64,000 nucleotides of DNA from the NCBI RefSeq assembly GCF_014696435.1, contig NZ_JACJQG010000003.1, positions 124,001 through 188,000 of the forward strand, read 5' to 3'. Positions 35,688-45,514 of this stretch are shown here, in pieces. The translations under genes were made by a program, and so were the position numbers. Position 1 is the first letter of the stretch. Every line of letters starts with the position of its first letter. The notes under the pieces were generated by a model. The model was not told where the DNA came from. It saw nothing but the letters and a program-made list of their open reading frames with translations, and did not search any database. This DNA is from Calothrix anomala FACHB-343. Lineage in GTDB: Bacteria > Cyanobacteriota > Cyanobacteriia > Cyanobacteriales > Nostocaceae.

Positions 35688-38252
35688 TTACTCCGCCCAA
35701 GCAATTAACCTTGGTTCGTAAGCATTCGACAGGTATGGGTGTTTTGGTAAGACGCGCAAAGACAAGCCTTGCAAACCAGAAGTGGTGTAAATAATATTCG
35801 CCGTATAAACACTTAACCCATCTGTATCATTACCTTGGTAATCCATAACCACAGGAATCGCATTCACGATATCACCATTGGCATCAATTGCCCCTTGGTA
35901 TAATTCCACCTGTACGTCGTTATTGTTCAAAGTTGCTAAATCTACTTTGGCTTTTACCGCTACAGTTTGGTTAACTTCAATATCTGAAACTGCGGATACA
36001 TCCACATCTTTGATTTTGATATTAAACCAATGGTCAGCGAGTTTAGCTTTCCACTCAGCTAATTCTTTAGCTGGGGCGTAGTTATTAGCAGTTAAGGTAT
36101 GATAGCGATCGCTTGCAGGGAAATAAGCTCGTTGTGCATATTCTCGCACCATCCGCGCTGTATTAAAGAACGGACAATTCAAGCGAATTGCGTCTTTCAT
36201 TTTTGCTACCCAAGCACGGGGTAAACTATCAGCATCGCGATGATCGTAAAATAGCGGCACAACTTCCTTCTCTAATAAATCGTAGAGTGCGTTGGCTTCT
36301 ACTTCATCTTGATAATTAGGATCTTCGTAATTTTCTCCATGTCCAATTGCCCAACCAGTACGGACATAATCGGCTTCATCCCACCAACCATCAAGGACGC
36401 TTAAATTTGGTAGTCCATTCATAGCGGCTTTCATTCCGCTTGTACCAGAAGCTTCACGGGGACGACGGGGTGTATTTAACCAGATATCGCAACCAGCCAC
36501 CATCAACCGCGATATATGAATATCGTAGTTGGGGACAAACACTACTTGTTTTTCTAAATGTTGTTCGCGGATAAAGTGATTGATTTCGCGGATTAATTCT
36601 TTACCGGGGATATCTTTCGGGTGTGCTTTACCCGCAATCACAAATTGCACCTTGCGGTTTTTATTCCCTAGTAAAATGCGTCTGATGCGTTCTAAATCGC
36701 GCATCCACAGGGTAGCGCGTTTGTAGGTAGCAAAACGCCGTGCAAAACCCACAGTTAAAACGTTGGGATCTAAAACTTCCTGTGCTTGAGCAATTTCGGA
36801 AGCCGAAGCACCGCGATCGCGTAAATGCTTGACTAAATGCTCGCGCACATACAATATCATATCCAAGCGGCAGCGCTCGTGATTGCGCCACAATTCCTCA
36901 TCGGGGATGGAGTCCATTCTCTCCCATAACTGATTATCTGGTGGTGCAGATGACCAATTGGGGCCGAGATAGCGATCGTACAACTCTTGAGTGGATTTTG
37001 CCACACAACTGCGAGCATGAACGCCATTAGTAATAGCGGCGATGGGTACTTCTTCTACAGGTACTTTCTGCCATAACCCTTGAAACATTTGGCGGGATAC
37101 CACACCATGTAGTTGCGCTACCCCATTAGAAAATGTTGCCATTTTCAGCGCCAACACCGCCATACTAAAAGGCCCGGATAAATCGCCTGTATTTTCTCTT
37201 CCCAGTCCTAAAAATTGTTCTTCAGGTAAGTCAAAGATGCCTGCATAATATCTCAGATAGTCCAAAATTTTCTGAGGTGGGAACAAGTCAATCCCGGCGG
37301 GTACTGGGGTGTGCGTCGTGAAAATATTACTCGAAGCTACAACTTGTCTAGCATCAGCGTAGCTCAAACCTTCTTCTTGAATCAATATGCGGATGCGCTC
37401 TAGGGCAGAAAAGGCGGCGTGGCCTTCATTCATGTGGTATGCAGTAACTTTATACCCCAAAGCTTTTAACATCTGTACGCCACCAATCCCCAGCATAATT
37501 TCTTGGTGGATACGCATATCGATGTCACCACCGTACAGTTGATCGGTGATGTCATGATCGTAGGGATTGTTCGGTTCTATATTGGTATCCAGTAAATACA
37601 GGGGAACTGTACCCACTTGTACCCGCCAAACCCTAGCGTAAACCTTGCGTCCTGGGTAATCTACCGCAATCCGCAATTCTGAACCGTCAGCATCCCGTTC
37701 CAGGTGCAACGGCATATTGTAGAAATCATTGATGGGGTAGCGTTCCTGCTGCCAACCATCGGCATTAAGATACTGAGCAAAGTATCCTTGTTGGTAGAGT
37801 AAGCCCACACCAACCAATGGTAAGCCTAAATCGCTGGCAGATTTCAGGTGATCGCCTGCGAGAACGCCTAAACCGCCAGAATAAACAGGTAGACAATCTA
37901 CCAAGCCAAATTCCGCCGAGAAATAAGCGTAACATTCCTTCGGTGACTGGCTGCGTTGTTTTTGATACCAAGAACGCTCTTGTAAATAATCTTCCAGCTG
38001 ACGCGCTGCGCGATCCATTTGTGCCAAGAAGCCTTCATCCTCCACAACTTCTGAAAGTCGTCCTTGGCTAATCGTTCCCAGCATTAACACTGGGTTATGG
38101 TGACTAGATTCCCACAAGTCAGGATCTAGACGGCGGAATAAATCCTTGCTCTCAACGTTCCAATCCCAGTGCAAGTTATATGCCAGCCGCCGCAGCGGTT
38201 CGAGTCGCGGCGGGAGAGAAGGAGAGACGTTAAATGTACGAATTGGCTGCAT
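35688..38252 (-). CDS. glgP: Alpha-glucan (glycogen) phosphorylase
   Basis: 854 residues from the ATG at 38252 (MQPIRTFNVSPSLPPRLEPL); GGAG lies 12 bp upstream. GT35 family of the shorter 'alpha-glucan family phosphorylase' type with the N-terminal DUF3417 segment (RRLAYNLHWDWN). Visible: YFSAEFGL, VYSGGLGVLAGDHLKSASDL, YHMNEGHAAFSALERI, and the pyridoxal-phosphate lysine in ASGTSGMKAAMNG (about residue 607) followed by LSVLDGWWDE. It releases glucose-1-phosphate from glycogen in the cytoplasm. The C-terminal ~130 residues form an immunoglobulin-like extension. Single gene. Confidence 0.9.
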   Translation of the reverse strand: MQPIRTFNVSPSLPPRLEPLRRLAYNLHWDWNVESKDLFRRLDPDLWESSHHNPVLMLGTISQGRLSEVVEDEGFLAQMDRAARQLEDYLQERSWYQKQRSQSPKECYAYFSAEFGLVDCLPVYSGGLGVLAGDHLKSASDLGLPLVGVGLLYQQGYFAQYLNADGWQQERYPINDFYNMPLHLERDADGSELRIAVDYPGRKVYARVWRVQVGTVPLYLLDTNIEPNNPYDHDITDQLYGGDIDMRIHQEIMLGIGGVQMLKALGYKVTAYHMNEGHAAFSALERIRILIQEEGLSYADARQVVASSNIFTTHTPVPAGIDLFPPQKILDYLRYYAGIFDLPEEQFLGLGRENTGDLSGPFSMAVLALKMATFSNGVAQLHGVVSRQMFQGLWQKVPVEEVPIAAITNGVHARSCVAKSTQELYDRYLGPNWSSAPPDNQLWERMDSIPDEELWRNHERCRLDMILYVREHLVKHLRDRGASASEIAQAQEVLDPNVLTVGFARRFATYKRATLWMRDLERIRRILLGNKNRKVQFVIAGKAHPKDIPGKELIREINHFIREQHLEKQVVFVPNYDIHISRLMVAGCDIWLNTPRRPREASGTSGMKAAMNGLPNLSVLDGWWDEADYVRTGWAIGHGENYEDPNYQDEVEANALYDLLEKEVVPLFYDHRDADSLPRAWVAKMKDAIRLNCPFFNTARMVREYAQRAYFPASDRYHTLTANNYAPAKELAEWKAKLADHWFNIKIKDVDVSAVSDIEVNQTVAVKAKVDLATLNNNDVQVELYQGAIDANGDIVNAIPVVMDYQGNDTDGLSVYTANIIYTTSGLQGLSLRVLPKHPYLSNAYEPRLIAWAE

Positions 38253-38812
38253 AGGTTGGCAAAACTCCAAGTGTAGCTAAGGTTATTTTTTACTGTCTTT
38301 ACCCAATGTTGCCAATTCTTTATACTATGTTTGTAAGAATGCCGTGACTTTGTTAAGCATTGAGAATTATTCTTATCAGGTTTGCTAGAGTTTACACCAA
38401 GCCGATTTCTGATATTAATCTGGCTGCTCAAAGGTATAGCTGGTATTGCAAAACTTAATTATTGATTGTAATTTAATACTCATGATGATTATATATCTAT
38501 GTATTGAATTTTCTCAGTATATAAGCTTAATTTTAGATTTTCCTAATAGCTAGATAATAACTGCCAAAAAGCTTGTCAATAGCCCGCTTCGCGAGTTTCA
38601 TCTCTCATCAAAACCATCGGCTATAAGTTAGCATCTCGCAGAAATTCTTAATTATTTTTTAAGAATTTAGAATCAAGATTTCTAGTAAACCAAGCAAAAA
38701 TTTTTGTCATATTGCTGTGCGATCGCCAGCCTAATTCCTTAAATAGCACATCTTGCACCCAACAAATCGCCATAATTCCCAAACATGAGGAATAAAATCA
38801 TAATTTTCTGCA
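38253..38812. other. Intergenic, no gene seen
   Basis: 560 bp, AT-rich, with a few short palindromes and no open frame worth keeping. It holds the glgP promoter region at its left end. Confidence 0.5.
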
Positions 38813-39127
38813 TTAAGCACCCAAATAAGAAGAATCTTGCGGATTGTTTTGCATACTTAAAGCCATAGCCGCCACACAAGCAATCTCAGCCGCTACTTGA
38901 TAAGCTTGTTTGATATTTAAGCCAGCATCTTTAGCTGTATTAGCACCAGCAGATTTTTGCGATCGCGATTCCTGCTTGACATCACCAGCTAAAACAGCTC
39001 GCTGCAAAATGATGTAAGCATCTAAATCTTCTGAATCATACTCACTTTGGAGCAGCAATCGAATCTGATGTTGAGCTGCAAGGCTCAAATAGCCAGAGGT
39101 TAAAGCTTGGTTAACAATTTCTTTCAT
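38813..39127 (-). CDS. Small protein of unknown function
   Basis: 104 residues; AGGT is 6 bp before the ATG. The N-terminal part (VNQALTSGYLSLAAQHQIRL, LLQSEYDSEDLDAYIILQRA) is helical and resembles a small cyanobacterial family found in many copies next to unrelated genes; the C-terminal part (AYQVAAEIACVAAMALSMQN) is Ala-rich and helical. No catalytic motif. I do not recognise a function. It stands alone between two long gene-poor stretches. Confidence 0.6.
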   Translation of the reverse strand: MKEIVNQALTSGYLSLAAQHQIRLLLQSEYDSEDLDAYIILQRAVLAGDVKQESRSQKSAGANTAKDAGLNIKQAYQVAAEIACVAAMALSMQNNPQDSSYLGA

Positions 39128-39612
39128 TAAAGACCTACTTTTTAAACTAAATCTGGAAGTTGAAAGCGATACCTAATTTTGGGCGATCGCTTTTTTCCGT
39201 TGCGTAAATTTCTCGCTCAAGAATCTCTCAATTTTCTTCAAAATTTATAACGAACGCCACTCAGCACGCATCACCCGAATGGGTTATCCCTCAAGTGGAT
39301 TTACAAATTGTTAGATATTATCCCTCATATAATTGTTAACTATGGTGAATATACTGAAGTAATTTGATAGAAAAAATTTTCCAGTATCAAATATTTTTCT
39401 TTGCTAGTAAAAAATATTATTTTAAACTGCATAAGAAGTTACAATCTTATCTCGATTGTTCTGGATATATATTAAATTTTAGAAAAAAATAATTTTTGCC
39501 AAAGCCAGACATTAAAAATAAGATGTGTTATATTCAAAAGCACCAATTGTGAAAAATCACTCTGGCAATTACCTGAGTGTTTTGTTTAATTTGTAAATCA
39601 TCTGCGTGCAAC

Positions 39613-39741
39613 ATGATTAGAGCAGCATACTCTAGAAATTCGTTGCAAGAAAGCCGTCATAGCAGTCGAGGAAGTGCTTACTTGTTTGCACCGATGGTGA
39701 ACTTCAATGTGATGGCTGAAGTCGGCGATACTCCACCCTAA
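39613..39741 (+). CDS. Possible small peptide gene, 42 residues
   Basis: An ATG frame of 42 codons: MIRAAYSRNSLQESRHSSRG, continuing with SAYLFAPMVNFNVMAEVGDT and PP. Codon use looks like that of real genes and the flanks are noncoding. The N-terminal half is basic and Ser/Arg-rich; the C-terminal half is apolar, then acidic. There is no strong ribosome-binding site. A short stem CACTC/GAGTG with TTTTG sits at about 39559-39585 upstream. I recognise no family; a secreted or signalling peptide is one guess among several. It may also be chance. Confidence 0.35.
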   Translation: MIRAAYSRNSLQESRHSSRGSAYLFAPMVNFNVMAEVGDTPP

Positions 39742-39815
39742 ATTTAAATTTATACATTTATAAATAACCAAAATAGTTTAACAATAACTACATGGCCGAT
39801 AAAGGTTAGTGATTT

Positions 39816-39976
39816 GGGAGCATCCCAAATGTGCAAAAACGCCCTCACCCTATAAGGGTGGGGCTAGAAATACGAAGCCTGCCTTCGCAGGCTATCAAAC
39901 TTTTAGCCTGCGAAGGCAGGCTTTGTTGGTATAGCAATACCCTTATAGGGTATTGCGTCAAAATTGGGATGCTCCC
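39816..39976. mobile_element. 161-bp inverted-repeat element, copy 1
   Basis: Ends GGGAGCATCCCAAAT and AATTGGGATGCTCCC are inverted. The interior has three nested hairpins: ACCCTATAAGGGTGGGG, a long stem GCCTGCCTTCGCAGGC / GCCTGCGAAGGCAGGC, and ATACCCTTATAGGGTAT. The same 161-bp sequence recurs at 45354-45514 with a few changes. No gene inside, so a nonautonomous (MITE-like) element is the best reading. Confidence 0.8.
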
Positions 39977-40124
39977 CAGCCGAATTTCCCTTGATGATAA
40001 AGTGTAGAGATAAAATTAGCATTGGCGCGTGGGCATGAGCTAGCGAGTGAATTAATTATATAGATGTGCAAATTTATCTAAATTAGCTTGTTTATTAATT
40101 GTGATGCTTGCACAAGATTTCTAT

Positions 40125-40287
40125 ACTTGATTTACAATCTGTATACTTGATTCGCGAATTAGAAAACTTGATTTACAATCTGTATACTTGATTTACGATT
40201 CGTATACTTGATTCGCGAATTAGAAAACTTGATTTACGATTCATTTACTTGATTTACAAGTCGCAAAACTTAATTTGCAGTGGGATT
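40125..40287. repeat. 20/21-bp tandem array, 8 units (array 2)
   Basis: Units start with ACTTGATT at 40125, 40145, 40166, 40186, 40206, 40227, 40247 and (ACTTAATT) 40268, i.e. spacing 20-21 bp. Two unit types alternate: ACTTGATTTACAATCTGTAT and ACTTGATTCGCGAATTAGAA(A); the second holds the palindrome ATTCGCGAAT. No spacers. Confidence 0.88.
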
Positions 40288-40605
40288 TTCAATAAAAATG
40301 AAACTACTCTAGAATAGCGATCGCATTTGGGTTTTTAGCTAATTGTAAAGTTTTTACCCAAGTATTAATACTGAATTTTTGCGTTTTTATTAAACAGTTA
40401 TTTTTCTCAATACCACGATAAATCATCAGTTATAGTCTACGTAAATATACTTAATTTGTATAAGTTTGTCTATTTAGCGCTAGTTGCAAGCTACAAGCGA
40501 GGGAAATTTTTGCATAACCTCCAGCAACTCAGAGATATATAGGGGTGAAGCAAGTAAATTAACTTTAGAACTAGTTAAAAACTTAGTACTTTAGGAGAAA
40601 TAGCA

Positions 40606-41112
40606 ATGAAAGGGTTAAAATTTGCCGTCGCTATAATTGCCTTAGCAACATTAACTCATGCTCCCAAAGCTGAAGCCACAAGCTTATTCAACAATCCCCA
40701 AACAGCAGCAGCAAAACTCATAGCACAAGTACCAGCAGAAAATAACGCTGAAGCTTCCCTCAAACGGGGAATTGAACGTTTAGACAAAGAAGACTATCAA
40801 GGTGCTGCAACTGAATTTAGCAATGTTTTGAAAATTGAACCGAACAATATTTATGCTTATGTTGGTAGAGGTGCGGCGAGGATGTATCTCAACGAATACC
40901 AATTAGCAAAATCTGACTTTGACAGTGCTTTAAAGATTACGCCTGATATTTCTTTAGCTTACTATTTTCGCGGTTTTACCAATTTGGCATTAAAAGATAA
41001 AGCCGCCGCACTCGCTGATTTACGCCAAGCATCTACTTTATTTAAACAAGAAAATAAATTAGATTTGGCGCAAAAAGCTGATAACGCCATTAAAGAAATT
41101 GAAGCTAGTTAA
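40606..41112 (+). CDS. Exported TPR protein
   Basis: 168 residues; TAGGAGA precedes the ATG. It starts with a signal peptide (KGLKFAVAIIALATLTHA, cleavage near AEA). Two to three tetratricopeptide repeats follow: ASLKRGIERLDKEDYQGAAT, IYAYVGRGAARMYLNEYQLA and LAYYFRGFTNLALKDKAAAL. Such proteins act as periplasmic or lumenal scaffolds; no partner is known here. It is followed on the same strand after 76 bp by a TPR-CHAT gene, with a heptamer repeat in between, so the two may share a transcript. Confidence 0.75.
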   Translation: MKGLKFAVAIIALATLTHAPKAEATSLFNNPQTAAAKLIAQVPAENNAEASLKRGIERLDKEDYQGAATEFSNVLKIEPNNIYAYVGRGAARMYLNEYQLAKSDFDSALKITPDISLAYYFRGFTNLALKDKAAALADLRQASTLFKQENKLDLAQKADNAIKEIEAS

Positions 41113-41116
41113 ATGT

Positions 41117-41151
41117 TAACTGTTGACTGTTGACTGTTGACTGTTGACTGC
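41117..41151. repeat. Heptamer STRR (GTTGACT)n
   Basis: Five copies of the heptamer (complement of the AACAGTC/CAGTCAA type) in the gap between the TPR and TPR-CHAT genes. Confidence 0.85.
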
Positions 41152-41188
41152 ATTTATTTAGGTTGTGGAGTATGCTGGAGAATTGGTG

Positions 41189-43930
41189 ATGAACTACCGT
41201 TGGCAATATCATATTCTTGCTTTTGTAGTCCCCTTGCTAATTCTCCAGTCTGAAGCTGTTTGCTTTGTTCCTCTTCCTCTGATGGCGCAAACAAAAACCC
41301 CACAAGAACGCAATAGCGAAGCTATCAAGCTTTTTTATTTAGGGCTTGAGCAGTACAACCAAGGTAAATATCAAGAAGCATTAGAAACCTTACAACAAGC
41401 ATTAATAATTGTTAGAGACATTCAAGCGCGTCAGGGTGAAAGCTTAATTCTTTATCAAATAGGACAAGTATATGAAAAATTGCGAGCTTACACCAAAGCA
41501 ATCGAATTTTATCAGCAAGCATTAGCAATTGGTAAAGAAATTTATAATCAGGATTTAGTAGGAAAAATTCACAATCAAATAGGCGAAGTTTATCGCCAGA
41601 TGCAAAACTATAATCAAGCTTTGCAAGCTTATCAGCAAGCTTTAAACTTTTACAAACAAATTAATAATCCTATCGGGCAAGGTTTAACTCTCAACTATAT
41701 TGGTCAAATTTACAACGAATTAAAAGAAGATCAGAAAGCTTTAGATGCCTATCAACAAGCTTTAGCTATTCTGATAAAACTCAATGATAAATTAGGGTTA
41801 GTAGCTACTTACAAAAATCTGGGATTTACCTATGAAAACTTAGGGGAATATAGTAAAGCTTTAGATGCTTATCAACAAGCTTTAGCCTTAATTCCGCAAA
41901 CTGAGTATCCCGTAGGCGCAGGAGCAATATTGGATAGTATTGCTAGTGTTTATACGATTATTGGAAAGTATACTAAAGCATTAGATATTTATCAGCAAGC
42001 TTTAGAAACTGCTAAAAAAGCAAATAATCAAGGGGGAGAAAGTTTAACTCTGCATAATATTGGTGGAGTTTACTACAGATTAGGACAATACCCACAAGCG
42101 TTAAAATTTTATCAACAAGCTTTAGCTCTTAGTAGACAAATTAGCGAAAAGGTAGCAGAAAGTAGTATTCTCAATAGTATTGGACTAGTTTATCAGCAAG
42201 AAGAAAAATATCAAGAAGCATTGCCTTTTTATCAAGCAGCTTTAAAAATTGTCCGCACAGATAATAATTTATCTACAGAAAAAGCAGCAGCAATTTTGAA
42301 CAATATTGGCTTGGCTTACAGAGGTTTGGGGGAATATAATCAAGCTTTAGATGTTTATCAGCAATCTTTAGCAATTATTAACCGTGGTGGCTCGGAGATT
42401 GGTAAAGGAACAACTCTCAATAATATTGGAGTAGTTTACTTTCATTTAAAAGAATATGGTAAAGCATTAGAATTTTCTCAGCAAGCTTTGGCGATTCGTC
42501 AACGGATTGGCGATCGCGCTGGAGTAGGAGATACCCTAAATAATATTGGCGCAGTGTATCAAAGTTTAAAAGATTACGATAAAGCCGAGAAAACTTTACT
42601 CGCGGCTCTGGAAATTTGGGAATCTTTACGTCAAGGTTTAACTGATGCTCAGAAAATTTCTATTTTTGAAAATCAAGCTAAAAGCTATCGGTTGTTGCAA
42701 GAAGTATTAATTGCCCAGAATAAAATTAATTCTGCCTTAGAAGTGAGCGATCGCGCTAGAGCTAGAGCCTTTATTGAGTTACTAGCCGCTAAACAATCAC
42801 AGACAGCAAACCCGCAGTTAGATATCAAACCTCTGACAATCGAGCAAATTCAAAATATCGCTAAAGTTGAGAATGCAACTATAGTTCAATATTCAATCAT
42901 CGATGATAAATTACTTTATATTTGGCTAATCAAACCTACAGGTGAAATTACCTTTAAGCCAGTTGATTTATCAAAAGCTACTGATACTCCTCTCTCACAA
43001 CTTGTGACTATTAGCCGTAAAGCTATGGGAGTATTAGATCGTGGGATTTTTCAACCCCAATCTAGCCTACAACCTAATCCAACTCAGCAGCTACAAAAAC
43101 TCTACCAAATATTAATTAAACCAATTGTCCAAGATTTACCAACAGATGCTAACGCCCGTGTTATCTTTGTTCCTCAAGAATCGCTATTTGTAGTACCTTT
43201 TGCCGCACTACAAGATGAACAAGGCAAGTATTTAATCGATAAACATACTATTTTAACTGCACCAGCTATTCAAGTTTTAGAATTAACTCGCAAGCAAAAA
43301 CAAAACCTTAACCAATCTCTGAAAGATGTGCTGGTGGTTGGGAATCCGATGATGCCAAAAATTCCCATTACAGAGGAAAAATTAGCACCGCTTCCTGGTG
43401 CAGAAAAAGAAGCAAAACAAATTGCTGAATTATTGAAAACCCAAGCGATTATTGGGAATAAAGCCACAGAAACAACCATTGTGAGCAAGATGAAGCAAGC
43501 CAGGATAATTCACTTTGCTACTCACGGCTTACTCGATGATTTTAAAGGATTGGGCGTACCTGGAGCGATCGCTCTCACAGCCAGCAATCAAGATGACGGC
43601 TTTCTCACCAGTAGCGAAATCCTTGATATGAAACTCAGCGCCGAACTCGTAGTTCTCAGCGCTTGTAACACTGGCGGCGGAAACATTACAGGCGATGGTG
43701 TCATTGGTTTATCCCGTTCTTTAATTACTGCTGGCGTACCCAGTGTCATTGTTTCTCTGTGGGCTGTAAATGATGATTCCACCGCCTTTTTAATGAGCGA
43801 ATTTTATCGCCAACTCCAAAAGAATCCTGATAAAGCTGTGGCGTTACGTCAAGCAATACTGACTACCAAAAAACAATATTCCCATCCTTTCGACTGGGCT
43901 GCATTTACCCTAATTGGTGAAGCAGATTAA
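41189..43930 (+). CDS. TPR-CHAT domain protein (caspase-like peptidase fold)
   Basis: 913 residues from the ATG at 41189 (GGAG 8 bp upstream); an in-frame GTG at 41165 is less likely. A signal-peptide-like segment (YHILAFVVPLLILQSEAV) begins the protein. About ten TPRs follow (residues 45-480), each with a KALDxYQQALAI-like core. The C-terminal CHAT domain shows the catalytic His in IIHFATHGLLDD and Cys in LVVLSACNTGGG, so the dyad is intact. CHAT domains are clan CD peptidases like caspases and separases; exported TPR-CHAT proteins are abundant in filamentous cyanobacteria and their substrates are unknown. A relative lies at 57719. Confidence 0.88.
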   Translation: MNYRWQYHILAFVVPLLILQSEAVCFVPLPLMAQTKTPQERNSEAIKLFYLGLEQYNQGKYQEALETLQQALIIVRDIQARQGESLILYQIGQVYEKLRAYTKAIEFYQQALAIGKEIYNQDLVGKIHNQIGEVYRQMQNYNQALQAYQQALNFYKQINNPIGQGLTLNYIGQIYNELKEDQKALDAYQQALAILIKLNDKLGLVATYKNLGFTYENLGEYSKALDAYQQALALIPQTEYPVGAGAILDSIASVYTIIGKYTKALDIYQQALETAKKANNQGGESLTLHNIGGVYYRLGQYPQALKFYQQALALSRQISEKVAESSILNSIGLVYQQEEKYQEALPFYQAALKIVRTDNNLSTEKAAAILNNIGLAYRGLGEYNQALDVYQQSLAIINRGGSEIGKGTTLNNIGVVYFHLKEYGKALEFSQQALAIRQRIGDRAGVGDTLNNIGAVYQSLKDYDKAEKTLLAALEIWESLRQGLTDAQKISIFENQAKSYRLLQEVLIAQNKINSALEVSDRARARAFIELLAAKQSQTANPQLDIKPLTIEQIQNIAKVENATIVQYSIIDDKLLYIWLIKPTGEITFKPVDLSKATDTPLSQLVTISRKAMGVLDRGIFQPQSSLQPNPTQQLQKLYQILIKPIVQDLPTDANARVIFVPQESLFVVPFAALQDEQGKYLIDKHTILTAPAIQVLELTRKQKQNLNQSLKDVLVVGNPMMPKIPITEEKLAPLPGAEKEAKQIAELLKTQAIIGNKATETTIVSKMKQARIIHFATHGLLDDFKGLGVPGAIALTASNQDDGFLTSSEILDMKLSAELVVLSACNTGGGNITGDGVIGLSRSLITAGVPSVIVSLWAVNDDSTAFLMSEFYRQLQKNPDKAVALRQAILTTKKQYSHPFDWAAFTLIGEAD

Positions 43931-43954
43931 AGCTACACATCAATATATTCTAGA

Positions 43955-43976
43955 GGGCATGACATTGCCGTAGCCC
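43955..43976. repeat. Dispersed hairpin, GGGCATGG family, copy 2
   Basis: GGGCATGACATTGCC with GTAGCCC, preceded by ATATATTCTAGA, 24 bp after the TPR-CHAT stop. Confidence 0.7.
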
Positions 43977-44009
43977 TACTAACAAATTTACACTAGCCGG
44001 AGCCTTAAG

Positions 44010-45317
44010 ATGTTGTCAATTATTGCACCATTAGCAATTATTGCGATCGCCATAATCTTTATGTTTAAGCGCATTGATGTGCGGTTAAGTTTAGGATTAT
44101 GTGCAGCAGGTTTGTTTATCATTGCAGGTAAATTACCGCAACTTTTCGTCACAATTAGTCAACAAATGACAAATGAAAAGACGGTAGTTCCCATCTGTAC
44201 AGCGATGGGGTTTGCCTATGTTTTAAAATTAACAGAATGCGATCGCCACTTGACGCACTTATTACTAGCACCTTTGCGTCAGGGAAAATGGTTGTTAATT
44301 CCTGGGGGAATTATTGCGGCTTACATTGTGAATATGGCACTCATTAGTCAGTCAAGCACAGCCGCAATTGTGGGAACCGTATTATTACCTTTACTACAAG
44401 CAGCAGGAATCGCCCCAGTTATCGGCGGTTCGCTGTTATTGCTGGGTTCTTCGATGGGTGGCGAGTTATTCAACCCAGGCGCAGTAGAAATCATCAAACT
44501 AGCGGATTTGACAAAACAATCAATCCCAATAATTGTAGGGCGGGTGTTACCTGTGAATCTTTTGGCAAGTATCACCGCCTTAATTGTATTTTGCATCTTG
44601 GTTTTCATCTTTTCTAAAAAAACAGCAGGCGAAATATCACCCACAACTTCCAGCGATGCCAATATGGAAGAATTAGATAAACCCTTTCGGGTGAATCTCA
44701 TTAAAGCATTTATTCCCTTACTACCATTAACACTGTTGTTTATCGTTCCTGCGTTTGTAAAGCTTCCCCAGGAATTTGATAATAGCGTGTCTATCGCCGC
44801 CGCAATGTTAATTGCAGTTACAGCCGCCGGCTTAACTACTCCCAAAGAATCGCCAAATCTAGCAGCAGCGTTTTTTGAAGGTGCAGGTTTTGCTTACGCC
44901 AACATCATTTCTATCTTTGTTGTCGCTACAATTTTTACAGAAGGAATCAAAGTTAATGGATTAATTGAACATCTCACCAATGCATTAGCAAATCGTCCAG
45001 TTGTCGTAGAAATTGCCAGCTTAATTTTACCTTTTACCTTAGCAGGAATTACTGGTTCTGGCAGCGCCTCTGCCCTAGCTGTGATGAATATACTCGTACC
45101 AGTAGCCATAACAATGAATTTAGATGCCATTCATATTGGCGCACTCACATCAGTAGCAGCACAATTAGGGCGCACCTTAAGCCCTGTAGCCGCAGTTGTA
45201 ATTATCAGTGCTACCATATCTCGACAAGCACCACTAAATTTAGTCAAATTAGTAGCAATCCCGCTTATTTGCGCCTTGGGAGTAACCCTAATAGCAACAC
45301 TATGCAACTTGATGTGA
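44010..45317 (+). CDS. DcuC-like C4-dicarboxylate transporter
   Basis: 435 residues, nearly all membrane-spanning (about 11-12 segments). It shows the ion-transporter block QSSTAAIVGTVLLPLLQAAG, GGSLLLLGSSMGGELFNPGA, and a matching late block GITGSGSASALAVMNILVPV. This fits the DcuC family (C4-dicarboxylate uptake/exchange), within the larger IT superfamily. In a cyanobacterium the physiological substrate could be succinate, malate or another anion; this is inferred. It follows the TPR-CHAT gene by 80 bp but a dispersed hairpin lies between. Confidence 0.75.
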   Translation: MLSIIAPLAIIAIAIIFMFKRIDVRLSLGLCAAGLFIIAGKLPQLFVTISQQMTNEKTVVPICTAMGFAYVLKLTECDRHLTHLLLAPLRQGKWLLIPGGIIAAYIVNMALISQSSTAAIVGTVLLPLLQAAGIAPVIGGSLLLLGSSMGGELFNPGAVEIIKLADLTKQSIPIIVGRVLPVNLLASITALIVFCILVFIFSKKTAGEISPTTSSDANMEELDKPFRVNLIKAFIPLLPLTLLFIVPAFVKLPQEFDNSVSIAAAMLIAVTAAGLTTPKESPNLAAAFFEGAGFAYANIISIFVVATIFTEGIKVNGLIEHLTNALANRPVVVEIASLILPFTLAGITGSGSASALAVMNILVPVAITMNLDAIHIGALTSVAAQLGRTLSPVAAVVIISATISRQAPLNLVKLVAIPLICALGVTLIATLCNLM

Positions 45318-45353
45318 GAAGAAATACCAATTCTGGCTCAAATTACACTACAT

Positions 45354-45514
45354 GGAAGCATCCCAAATGTGCAAAAACGCCCTCACCCTATAAGGGTGGG
45401 GCTAGAAATACGAAGCCTGCCTTCGCAGGCTATCAAACTTTTAGCCTGCGAAGGCAGGCTTTGTTGGTATAGCAATACCCTAGAAGGGTATTGCGTCAAA
45501 ATTTGGATGCTCCC
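45354..45514. mobile_element. 161-bp inverted-repeat element, copy 2
   Basis: Same length and nearly the same sequence as 39816-39976; ends GGAAGCATCCCAAAT and ATTTGGATGCTCCC. One internal hairpin reads ATACCCTAGAAGGGTAT instead of ATACCCTTATAGGGTAT. It begins 37 bp after the DcuC-like stop. Confidence 0.8.

Larger units (their letters stand above)
39128..40605. other. 1.5-kb gene-poor region
   Basis: Holds a possible 42-codon gene (39613), a 161-bp inverted-repeat element (39816) and a 20/21-bp array (40125). The rest is AT-rich with no open frame. The final 60 bp form the leader of the TPR gene (TAGGAGAAATAGCA before its ATG). Confidence 0.6.
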
